Shown here: positions 23,492 to 31,915 of the stretch, one piece after another
Layout of the letters: every line of letters begins with the position of its first letter
Position numbering within the stretch: the stretch's first letter is position 1
Assembly (NCBI GenBank): GCA_041485285.1
Contig: JBGPJF010000002.1
Span: forward strand, 62,001-126,000
Length of the DNA: 64,000 nt
DNA from: DATEUP01 sp041485285
Lineage (GTDB): Archaea; Thermoplasmatota; DTKX01; DATEUP01
Direction: 5' to 3'
Translations under genes and position numbers: made by a program
Notes under the pieces: model-generated
Told to the model about the DNA's origin: nothing
Seen by the model: only the letters and a program-made list of their open reading frames with translations
The model's database searches: none

Positions 23492-24379
23492 TTAGCGCAA
23501 CCTTGCTTTCCGCTCTGCCCGGACGTACCGGGCGAAGATGACCGCCATCGCCGCGCCGGTCAAAAGGACGGCGATGGGCACCACCACGACGCGAAACAGG
23601 TCCCGAGCCGGAAGCGGCCCCTGAAGTTGGCCGGAAGGCGGCGCGTCGACCTGGACGAACACGATCGCGGCAAGGCGGCTGAGGACCCATGTTGAATCGA
23701 GGGTGAAGTTCAGGCGCCCGGCTTCCGTAAGGTTCCCGGAAAACGCCAGGTGGCCGCCGCCCAGAATCTCGCGGACGAGGTAGCGCAATTCGCGCTGCGC
23801 GTCGGCCGATGCGACGTGGTCTTCGACGATCACAGCGCGCACATAGCCCGTGTACCCCGTGAGGTCCGGCGGGACGAATACCTCGTAGTCGAGGTGCCCG
23901 GCCGTGATGACCATCGAGCTGCTGACGTTGATCGAGGCGCGCGGCAGCTCGCGGGACGCCTCGTCGTAGGCCGCCTGCGCGTGGAGGAGCGCTTGGGGCC
24001 CGCCGCCGGCGACCCACCCTCGCCCGTCGAAGATTGCCGTGGGGATGAAAGTCGACTGGTAGTAGTCGGCGAACCGGGACTCGTTTGCGCTAAATTCCGC
24101 GTAGGCGAACTGGCGCCGCGTCGTGTTGTTGAGCAAGGCGTCGGCGGCCAAGCGCGCGTCGGCTTCCGGGCCGGAGCCACCCGTCGCGTGCTGCTCGGCG
24201 AGCACGCACCGCTCGGTGAGCCCCTGGCGCGTCCACCCGGGCGCTTCGAGCGGGTGGAAGACCGCCTGGAGGACCTCGAAGCGATTTGCCGCCGCCGCTT
24301 GCGCGGTGGGAGCAAGCGCGCCCACAACGAGCAGGGCCGTTGCGAGCCCTACGAGCCCCGGGGGAAGCAGCTTCGCCAC
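23492..24379 (-). CDS. Exported Omp28-like protein with C-terminal membrane anchor
   Basis: 295 residues from the GTG at 24379. Residues 5-26 are a signal peptide (LVGLATALLVVGALAPTAQA), the ectodomain runs to about 255, and a membrane segment (VVVVPIAVLLTGAAMAVIFA) with a basic tail ends the protein. The segment YYQSTFIPTAIFDGRGWVAGG near 105 resembles the PTAIFDG...GG signature of Omp28-like thioredoxin-fold proteins. The redox CXXC usually found near the N-terminus of that family is absent; one cysteine (ERCVLAEQHA) remains. The frame is open upstream to 24529 but that part overlaps the neighbouring gene and looks non-coding. The role is unknown. Confidence 0.75.
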   Translation of the reverse strand: MAKLLPPGLVGLATALLVVGALAPTAQAAAANRFEVLQAVFHPLEAPGWTRQGLTERCVLAEQHATGGSGPEADARLAADALLNNTTRRQFAYAEFSANESRFADYYQSTFIPTAIFDGRGWVAGGGPQALLHAQAAYDEASRELPRASINVSSSMVITAGHLDYEVFVPPDLTGYTGYVRAVIVEDHVASADAQRELRYLVREILGGGHLAFSGNLTEAGRLNFTLDSTWVLSRLAAIVFVQVDAPPSGQLQGPLPARDLFRVVVVPIAVLLTGAAMAVIFARYVRAERKARLR

Positions 24380-24434
24380 GTCGGCCCACGAAGTGGGCGT
24401 TTGGAAAAACCTTGCGGGGCAGGCCTCGCACGGT

Positions 24435-27314
24435 TTACAGGCGGTTCCAGCCTTCTTGCAGCCGCCTGCGGATGCGTTCCTGGTCGTGGGCGGACAACTC
24501 GCCCTCGCCCGGGTCAAAGACGGCCACATCGGTCGATGGCCCGGCGAGGACGACCTCGCCCGGCTTCACATCGCGTTCGGGTTCGGCAAACGCCGGCCGG
24601 CTCGCGCTCGTTTGGATCTCGGTGACCTCGACCGTCGCTTGCCCTTCGCCGACCTGCGGGATCCCCGCGGCTGCCGCGGGCGTGGCGTGGATGGAGGGTG
24701 CCGCTTCAGCGTGGACTTCGCCGATCTCGCGGATCTCGACCTGCTCGTCGCGGATGGGCGCCAGCGTAAGCTCGAGGTCGCTGCCGAGCTTCTCGGCATC
24801 GGTCTTGACTTCCTCGAGGTCGTCGCCGCGGCTGCGGCGCTTGGAAGAGGCCTTGGGTGCGGGCTCCGACGTCTTCGCTTCGGCCGCAAGCGCCACTTCA
24901 CCGACCACGGAGTCGACCGCGCCCTCGCGCGCGTGCCGTTCGATCTCGTCGGCTTCTTGCTTGGCAAGCTTCGCGCGGCCCGCGACCTCTTCGCCGGGTT
25001 CCGCGTCTTTCTCGGCCTTCTTCTGCGCCTTGATCTCGCGGAGGATGTCGGCGGCGCTGCGGTGCTTCTTCGGCGCGGGGCCATCGTCATCCCCCGCGTC
25101 GGCTTCTGCATCGACCTCGGTCGAGCCGTGCGTGATCTCAAAGGCGGGCGCCGCCTGCTTGCCCTTCGGCTTGTGCGCCGCGGGCTTGTGCTCCACGGTC
25201 TCGGCGTCGACCGGCGCTTCCGACTTTACACGGGGCGCTTGGTCGGGGTGAGCCTCCTCCGTCGCGGGCTCGTGCACGGCCTTGGGTTTGGCCTTCGCTT
25301 CCTGCACCTCGGTCGTCTCGAGCGTGCGCTTGAGCCAGCGGTTGACCTTGGCCGACTGGGCCGAAGTCATCTCCGCGCGGTCGAAAGAGCGCGCGACCTT
25401 CGCCTTCAGGTCAGGCGCCGCGTCGCCCCCTTCGGTTTCGCGCAATACACTCTCGATGGCCTCGCGGACGGCCGTGGGGGGTGCCGCCTTCGGTTTCGCG
25501 GGCTTGACCGTGACCGACGGCGCGGCGGGCTCGTCGTCTGCAATGCGTGCCCGCTGCCTCCCGCGCCGGTCGAACACCGGGCCATCTCCAAACTCGACAT
25601 CGCGGACGCCGCTCTGCTCGACGACGGCTTCGCCGCCTTCTCCGAGGTGCGCGATGAGGCCGCCCAGGTCGTCCTCGGCCCCGACGTGGTGCACGGGCGC
25701 GGCCTTGTGCTTGACCGCCGCGAAGCTCGCGTTCTCGAGGTGCTCGAGCGCGTCATAGTGCATCTCGGCGGTGAGCGCCGCCGTCTCAAGGGACCGGGGT
25801 CGGTCAGGCGAGACCTCTTGGTGGGCCGCCACGGCGTGGTGGCCCTCAGGGTCGACCTCGACCATCTGCGCGAAGCTGCGGGTTCCGCGGCGCATGGCGT
25901 GGAGCGTGTGGGTGCGGCGCAAGCGCTTCTCGAGCTTGGCGCGGGCAACCGGGTTCACAGATCCGCCGTAGATGTGGTAGTACTTGCTCGGACGGTACTG
26001 GTGGGCACCACTACGTCCTTCGGCGCCTGGCGCGCGCGACGGGCCGGCAAAAGCGATCGTCTGCGGCAAGTCGAATTCGACCTCGGGCAGCCGCAGCGCC
26101 TTCGCGCGGCGGTCGCCCTTGGCGGGCGGCGTCGAGGCGAGCATCTGGGCGACCACCCTGCGTCCTGCAGGGTCGAGCGACCCCATTTCGGGCTCGTCGG
26201 CCTCGGCGGAAAGCGCGATGGGGGCGCCCCCGCCATTGCCGCGCCCGAAGAAACCGCGAGGGCGGCCCCAGCCGCCCCCGGAGGGGACGCCGCCGCGGGC
26301 CTTCTCGAAGGCCCGCCGCTCCTTTTCCGCGCGCACGAGCGCGTCATTGAGCTTGGCGACGAGCCCGTCGACCTCGGTCGAGTAAGCGCCTGCAACGGCG
26401 CGCGCCGGGGTCTGCGTCATCGGCGAGACGACGCGGGAGGCGGGGATGCGCGCCGTGATCGGCGGCACCATCCGCTCCTGGAGCTTCATCTCGGAGACCG
26501 CTCCGCCGACCAGCGCGAAGGCCAGCAGCAGGAAGAGCGCGTCGGGCCCCGCACGCATCACGGCGGCGAGGTTGCCAAGCACATACCCGAGGATCGGGAA
26601 GTCGAAAGGCAGCGTGCCGATGATGCCCGCCGAGCCGGCTTCCACCATGTGGCGCACGAGCGCGGGGACATTGACGGTGGATGCCGCCAGCGCCGCAAAG
26701 GCCGCGAATGCGCCCAGGATCGGCAGGAGCGCCGCGAAGAACGCGCGCAGCGGCGTGCCCGCCTTGCGCCCGCCGACGTAGCCGGCGACGGCGGGGCCGA
26801 GCACCGGCACCCAGAACAGCAGGAGCGAAAGGGCCACGATCCAAAACGCGCCGCGCTTCACTCCGCGCTTGGCCTGCAGGCCCTTCACGGCCCCGACTTC
26901 GATCTGGATCTTGTCGCCCTCGGCGAGGGTGCCGGTCTTCATCGCGCGCTTGCGCGAGGTGGCCACGACCTCGTCGATGTCTTCCTCGCCCTCGCGGATG
27001 AGGCGGCGCCCGCGGCTCACGCGCGGCTCTTCGCGACCGCGGGGCGAGCGGCGCTGCCCGCGGCGCCCGCTCCCGGCGCCCTCGCGCTCCGAGGGGTCGA
27101 AGGCGACGACATGGTGACCGTCAGGGCGCCGCTCGAGCACCGTGAGCGCCGCGCGCAGGCGGCTGAATCGGACGGGCCGCTGGCCGCGGCGATTCCAGTC
27201 TCGGCGCACCTTCCGGGGGGTGGACCTCGCCGATAGCCGCGAGTGCCCCGCGCGCGCTGCAGTTGACCTCTTTCCCCGCGACTGGGCCCTACGGCTCTTC
27301 ACCAAGTTTGACAT
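24435..27314 (-). CDS. Large membrane protein with long disordered cytoplasmic tail
   Basis: A 959-residue protein I do not recognise. Residues 1-140 are very basic (SRRAQSRGKRSTAARAGHSR at the start), residues 155-280 form about four membrane helices (FWIVALSLLLFWVPVLGPAV opens the first), and residues 300-959 are low-complexity, rich in Ala, Glu, Lys and Pro, with no clear fold except a short helical piece near the end. The charge pattern suggests the tail lies in the cytoplasm. ATG at 27314 follows GGGGGGAC at a 4-base gap; a GTG six codons upstream is less likely. A strong TATA box lies 67 bases upstream. A membrane tether or scaffold is possible; nothing indicates catalysis. Confidence 0.8.
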   Translation of the reverse strand: MSNLVKSRRAQSRGKRSTAARAGHSRLSARSTPRKVRRDWNRRGQRPVRFSRLRAALTVLERRPDGHHVVAFDPSEREGAGSGRRGQRRSPRGREEPRVSRGRRLIREGEEDIDEVVATSRKRAMKTGTLAEGDKIQIEVGAVKGLQAKRGVKRGAFWIVALSLLLFWVPVLGPAVAGYVGGRKAGTPLRAFFAALLPILGAFAAFAALAASTVNVPALVRHMVEAGSAGIIGTLPFDFPILGYVLGNLAAVMRAGPDALFLLLAFALVGGAVSEMKLQERMVPPITARIPASRVVSPMTQTPARAVAGAYSTEVDGLVAKLNDALVRAEKERRAFEKARGGVPSGGGWGRPRGFFGRGNGGGAPIALSAEADEPEMGSLDPAGRRVVAQMLASTPPAKGDRRAKALRLPEVEFDLPQTIAFAGPSRAPGAEGRSGAHQYRPSKYYHIYGGSVNPVARAKLEKRLRRTHTLHAMRRGTRSFAQMVEVDPEGHHAVAAHQEVSPDRPRSLETAALTAEMHYDALEHLENASFAAVKHKAAPVHHVGAEDDLGGLIAHLGEGGEAVVEQSGVRDVEFGDGPVFDRRGRQRARIADDEPAAPSVTVKPAKPKAAPPTAVREAIESVLRETEGGDAAPDLKAKVARSFDRAEMTSAQSAKVNRWLKRTLETTEVQEAKAKPKAVHEPATEEAHPDQAPRVKSEAPVDAETVEHKPAAHKPKGKQAAPAFEITHGSTEVDAEADAGDDDGPAPKKHRSAADILREIKAQKKAEKDAEPGEEVAGRAKLAKQEADEIERHAREGAVDSVVGEVALAAEAKTSEPAPKASSKRRSRGDDLEEVKTDAEKLGSDLELTLAPIRDEQVEIREIGEVHAEAAPSIHATPAAAAGIPQVGEGQATVEVTEIQTSASRPAFAEPERDVKPGEVVLAGPSTDVAVFDPGEGELSAHDQERIRRRLQEGWNRL

Positions 27315-27380
27315 AAGCGTCCCCCCTGACACGATGGCCGTGCCTAGAGTGCATCCCGTTTTTCCGATTGAGGGCCTTTC

Positions 27381-27388
27381 TATATAAG
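27381..27388 (-). promoter_or_regulatory. TATA box of the large membrane protein gene
   Basis: CTTATATA on the minus strand is the strongest TATA match in the window. It stands 67 bases before the ATG at 27314, so the transcript should begin near 27357 with a leader of about 40 bases. Confidence 0.7.
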
Positions 27389-27463
27389 GATTCGGAATGC
27401 TGGACAGGCCCCACTATTTCGCGTGGAAATCGCCCGCGAAACGGGCAGAAATTGGACACCCCT

Positions 27464-27488
27464 GGGGGGCCCTTTTTGAAACGAGGGC
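27464..27488 (-). terminator. Hairpin after the PQQ/PKD surface protein gene
   Basis: GGCCCT and AGGGCC flank a 10-base loop immediately after the stop codon at 27489. On the minus strand the loop holds the short T and A runs. It is a weak terminator candidate ahead of the next gene's promoter. Confidence 0.4.
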
Positions 27489-30400
27489 CTAACGCTTCTC
27501 AGAACCGCCGTTTTCCAGTTCCTCGGTGAGTTCGTCGACCGCGTCTTGCTCATCGTCGTCGGACGAAGTCTCCCCAACGCGCGCGGTTTGGACAGACGAG
27601 CGCTTGCGCGGCGAGGGGTCACCGCCCCTTCGCTTCGCTGGCGGGGCCTTGCCCTTGCCTGCCTCGCGCCCGCGGCGGCGCGAGACGGGCCACACGACGG
27701 CGATGGCAAACAGCGCCCCGACAATCAGGGCCGCAAGTCCGAGGAATGTGTTGGTCGACCCTTCCGCGCGCACGGTGATGGTTACCCGTTTCTGGGCGCT
27801 CTGCCCGAACGCATTGTAAACGACGAGGTCGACTTCGTAAATCCCGGCGGCGGCGAAGGTGTGGTTGACGAACATTCCGCTCACCGTCGGGCTCCCGTCT
27901 CCGAAATGCCACTCGAAGGTCAGGTTGCTCTGGTTCCCGTCATTGGTCTCGAGGGAATCGGCCGCCGAGAAGGCGACGGTCTCGCCAGGGGCGAACAGCG
28001 TTCGGCCCCCCGTCGTGATTTCCGCGGTCGGCGGCAGCGGCGTGATGGTCGGTTGCCCGAACACGCCGAAGGTGGCCGTTGGCCTCTGCGACGAGTTCTC
28101 GACGGAGAACACCGGCGACTCGTGGATGGAGATGTTCGCAACGACGGTGTCATTGGCTTCGTCGGGCACGGACGGCTCGAAGAGCCATGTGCCGGAGGCC
28201 CGGTCGAGCGAATAAACGCCGATCGTGAGCTCGCGGAAGGAGCTCACATTGACCCACCCGCCTCCATACCGGAACTCGATGCGGATCCACTGGATGTTCG
28301 TGGCGTTCGCCGGCAGCGTGATGCTGAACTTGTCGATCGTGCCGAAGGAGGGTGGGGGGATGAGCCCCGTGACCGGAGTTAGTTCCGACAGGCCGGCCCC
28401 GACATACATGACGGTGTACGACAGCTGCGTCGCGTCCCGGGTCTCGATGCGGTACACCGGGAACGAGTTGTTCCCTGGAGTGACGGCCTCGGCCAGCCCG
28501 TCCGACCCATAGAAGAAGTACGAGTGGTACCCGCTTGCAAGCGTCCCGGTCCAGTAGTAATCGACCCCTTGGGAGAAGTTGTACAGCGTCGCGTTCACGG
28601 GCAAGAGCGTGATCGCCGACAGCGACTCGTTGGTGATATTGAGGGTCACGGATGACGGAGGGTCGTTGTCGGGGTCGAGGTAGCGGACCTTGAACGTCCA
28701 TACCGTGTCATCCAGGTTTTGCCGGAACACGTCCGGTTGGACGCGGTCTTCCGGCGGCACGTACACGGTCGGCGCCTGGTTTTCGATCACCCGGATGTTG
28801 AGCGTCCGCGTGGAGGTCAAGTTCAGCCCATCTCTGACGGTAATGATTACGCGGAATTCCCCTGCAAACCCGTAGACATGCGTGTCCGACGCGTTGTAGC
28901 TAAAATTGCCGTCGCCGAAGTCCCAGGTGTAGTTGAGGAGCTCCGGGTCGGGGTCAAAGGTCCCCGCCGACGAGAAGTTCACACTCTCGCCCACCCGGTA
29001 GGTCTTGCCCGCAATGGGCGAGGCCATTACGGCCGTCGGGGGCCTGCCCGGGATGAGGCCGAGGGTGAGGACGCGGCCCAGCGTTGTTTGGAGGTGGAGC
29101 GTGCCGCCGAGCAGCGCGGCCGACGAGGAGAGGTTCCCGTCGGCCCCCGGTTCGAATTCCCACTCGGGGTCGCCGGTGCTTGCCGAAAGCGCAAACAGCC
29201 GTTCGCTGCCCGCATAGAGCGTGTTGTTGCCCGCCGCGCGGATGGCGTTCTGCGGTTGCAGGGGCGCAAGGCTCCGGTTCCATGCGAACGCGCCGGAGCC
29301 GGCGACGAAGGCCGTGACGTTCGTGGCGGTGGGCACGAAGAGGCGGCCGTAGCCCACAGCCATCGCGCCGGTGACCGGCTCCGTAAGCGTTGCGTTCCAA
29401 ACGGCGTCGGGCGCAAGCGGCGTGAGCGCGAAGGCGGACACGTTCGTGGGCCCGTTCACGGCCATGAGGAACCCGGAGCCGATCACGAGCGGAACCTCCG
29501 TGGGCGCGGCAAGCTGCACCGGCCACCCCGCAGGCTCGGTGGCCGTCGATAGGTTGAACGCGTGGAGCTCGCCGACCGACGAGGTAACGAAGGCCCAGCC
29601 CGGCGCGAGGACCGGCTCGGTGCGCAGCGCGGGCCGCGAGGCGGGGGGGACATCGACCGGCGGGAACTCGCGCTCGACGGCGAAGGTCGTGGTGGAAAGT
29701 TCGGCGAGGCGGTCCCCGACGGCGATGAGCACCGAGTCGTCGTGCGCCACGCCCGAGGTGGTGGGGTGGGCGGGCAGCGCGGCGGTCGCCACGGGCGCGC
29801 CGGTGTCTGCGTCGATGAATGTCGCGTTGCCGGCGGGGTCGGTGGGCCAGGCCGTTGCGACCATGAGGTAGGAGCCGCTCACGAGCACCGGCGACCCCAC
29901 AATGGGGGCGGGCGCGTCCCAGAACCATGTGATGTTGGTGCTGCCGTTGGACCGGGGCACGGCGAGGACCCTTCGCCCCGCGTTGTCGGCAAACACCAGG
30001 GTCGGGCCGTACGCGATGAAGCCTCCGCCCAGCACCGAGAAAGCGTCTTGCCGCCAGAGGAGCACGTTGTTCTGCGGCGTTTCCGTCTCGAGGAAGTTCG
30101 TGCCGCGGCCATCGGCGTATCGGGACGTCCATCCCGTAAGGGGGGCCCACATCGTGTACTCGGCTGCGGCCTGGTTGTTCGAAGGCGAGCCGTCGTCGGG
30201 CGTGACCCCCGTCAAATTGACGGTAATGTTCGTGGACCCCTCGAAGGGAAAGCGCACAGTCGCCGTGAGGGTCACCTGGCTGAACTTGTCGAGGTCCGTC
30301 ACGTTCCACGTTGCGATCGGGATGATCCGCCCGCTTTGGTTGGCCTCCGCGTACGCGACCCCCGACCCCTTCTTGTCGCCGAGGTTGTGGACGGTGACCT

Positions 30401-31787
30401 GGACGGTCAGGGGCTCGCCGGCGTGCGGGGTGGCGTCACTGAGGACGATGTCCGGCGCGACCACGGAGAAATCGGGCTGCGCCCCGAACGCGTACAGCTT
30501 GCCGTCGAGCGCCGGGACGAAGATCATCTCGTTGGCGACCGCCACCGGCGCAATGACTTCTGAGGGAAGGTCGTACGACCAGAGCCTGGCCCCCGAGGCG
30601 AGGTAGAGCGCGACTGCGCCATCGCGCGCCGCGGCGACCACGCGGCCGGCAACGGCGGCAGGCGAGGATTCCATCGACGCGTTGTCGCCCACGGGCTGCT
30701 CGCGCATGATCGCCCCGCTCGACGAGAGGTCCAGCCAACGCAGGCGCGCGCTCGTGCTGGTGAGGCCGTCATTGAGGTCCCCGGCACCGGCCACATACAT
30801 CACCGAGCCGTACACCGCGGGTGTCGCGATCATCCGGCCGACGTCGGGGGAGTTCCACAGGGGCGAGCCGGTCGCCGCATCGTAGGCCAACACGTACCCA
30901 GAATCAACGTTTGTGGCCACATAGGAGAAGCCGGCCGTGGCCGCATAGACCACGCCGCCGGCGACCACCGGCGATGCAAGGAGGTGGCCCTGGACGACGG
31001 TCACGTTCCACAGCGGGGCTCCGGTCGTCGAGTTGAACGCCCACAGCCGCGGCGGTGCGTCCCACGAGGCGTTGACGGGGCTGTGAATGCCGGCGGAGGT
31101 CACATAGAGGATGCCCCCCGATTCGGCGGGCGATGCGATGACTTCGCTTGTCAGATTTGTCGTCCACGCGATCGTCCCGTTCGAGGCGTACCGCGCGAAG
31201 AGGGCGTAGCTGTAGGAGCCGTAGTACACGAGGCCGTTCACGACCGTTGGCGACCCGTGGACGAATTGGATTCCGCCGCCGGCCATTTGCGCCTCGCCGG
31301 CCGCCCAGGCCACGGTCCCGTTGGAGGCGTAGAGGGCAAACGAGTTGTTCCCGCCGAAGGCTCCCTCCGCCCCGAAGTACACCATCCCGTTGTAGAGCGC
31401 AGGGGTCGAGAAGATACGGGCCCCTGCGCCGTACGACCAAAGGCGCGTGCCGCTCGTCGCGTTGAAGGCCATCATGGCCGTGCCGAGGGCCACATAGACG
31501 ACGCCCCCATCGACCGCGGCGCCTCCTTCAGGCTTGTCTGAGGTGCCGTTTGCCACGGCGCTCCACACGACGTGGCCAAGGGGCGGCAGCGTCGTGTCGC
31601 CCTCGCCGGTGTGCTCCGGGTTCGCGTGGAACATCTTCCACGACCCGAGCGGGTATTCAGCGTGTGAGAGCGGGACGAGCGCCAGCGGGCCGGGGGCTGA
31701 GCCGGCGGGGATTGCCGCGACGGGCAGGGTGAGCACCGCGGCTGTGAGGAGCGCCCCGATTCGGGCCGAAAGGCGGGGGCGGGGCAA
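27489..31787 (-). CDS. Surface protein: PQQ-type beta-propellers, CARDB and PKD domains
   Basis: A 1432-residue exported protein. TTG at 31787 is set by AGGAG 8 bases upstream and opens a signal peptide (IGALLTAAVLTLPVAAIPAG). Then come a PQQ-type propeller (residues 60-435) with WSYGAGARIFSTPALYNG-style blades, a CARDB domain (about 440-530; HAGEPLTVQVTVHNLGD), a second propeller (560-910), PKD domain 1 (915-990; YTWDFGDGNFSYN), a beta-rich region, PKD domain 2 (1255-1340; FEWHFGDGSP), a membrane helix (1345-1367) and a basic tail. It is probably a cell-surface adhesin or binding protein. The same frame runs another 364 codons upstream inside gpmI; that part is not used. Confidence 0.93.
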   Translation of the reverse strand: MPRPRLSARIGALLTAAVLTLPVAAIPAGSAPGPLALVPLSHAEYPLGSWKMFHANPEHTGEGDTTLPPLGHVVWSAVANGTSDKPEGGAAVDGGVVYVALGTAMMAFNATSGTRLWSYGAGARIFSTPALYNGMVYFGAEGAFGGNNSFALYASNGTVAWAAGEAQMAGGGIQFVHGSPTVVNGLVYYGSYSYALFARYASNGTIAWTTNLTSEVIASPAESGGILYVTSAGIHSPVNASWDAPPRLWAFNSTTGAPLWNVTVVQGHLLASPVVAGGVVYAATAGFSYVATNVDSGYVLAYDAATGSPLWNSPDVGRMIATPAVYGSVMYVAGAGDLNDGLTSTSARLRWLDLSSSGAIMREQPVGDNASMESSPAAVAGRVVAAARDGAVALYLASGARLWSYDLPSEVIAPVAVANEMIFVPALDGKLYAFGAQPDFSVVAPDIVLSDATPHAGEPLTVQVTVHNLGDKKGSGVAYAEANQSGRIIPIATWNVTDLDKFSQVTLTATVRFPFEGSTNITVNLTGVTPDDGSPSNNQAAAEYTMWAPLTGWTSRYADGRGTNFLETETPQNNVLLWRQDAFSVLGGGFIAYGPTLVFADNAGRRVLAVPRSNGSTNITWFWDAPAPIVGSPVLVSGSYLMVATAWPTDPAGNATFIDADTGAPVATAALPAHPTTSGVAHDDSVLIAVGDRLAELSTTTFAVEREFPPVDVPPASRPALRTEPVLAPGWAFVTSSVGELHAFNLSTATEPAGWPVQLAAPTEVPLVIGSGFLMAVNGPTNVSAFALTPLAPDAVWNATLTEPVTGAMAVGYGRLFVPTATNVTAFVAGSGAFAWNRSLAPLQPQNAIRAAGNNTLYAGSERLFALSASTGDPEWEFEPGADGNLSSSAALLGGTLHLQTTLGRVLTLGLIPGRPPTAVMASPIAGKTYRVGESVNFSSAGTFDPDPELLNYTWDFGDGNFSYNASDTHVYGFAGEFRVIITVRDGLNLTSTRTLNIRVIENQAPTVYVPPEDRVQPDVFRQNLDDTVWTFKVRYLDPDNDPPSSVTLNITNESLSAITLLPVNATLYNFSQGVDYYWTGTLASGYHSYFFYGSDGLAEAVTPGNNSFPVYRIETRDATQLSYTVMYVGAGLSELTPVTGLIPPPSFGTIDKFSITLPANATNIQWIRIEFRYGGGWVNVSSFRELTIGVYSLDRASGTWLFEPSVPDEANDTVVANISIHESPVFSVENSSQRPTATFGVFGQPTITPLPPTAEITTGGRTLFAPGETVAFSAADSLETNDGNQSNLTFEWHFGDGSPTVSGMFVNHTFAAAGIYEVDLVVYNAFGQSAQKRVTITVRAEGSTNTFLGLAALIVGALFAIAVVWPVSRRRGREAGKGKAPPAKRRGGDPSPRKRSSVQTARVGETSSDDDEQDAVDELTEELENGGSEKR

Positions 31788-31915
31788 GGGGCGTTCTCCT
31801 TTGCGGCAAGGGGGTGGCGCAAGGCGCGCTGGCCGCAGAGCCGCACTACCCCCGCACCCGTCATAAAGGTTGCCGGACAGGGGTCGAAGCAGGCGGCGAG
31901 TTGCCGTGGCGGCCT

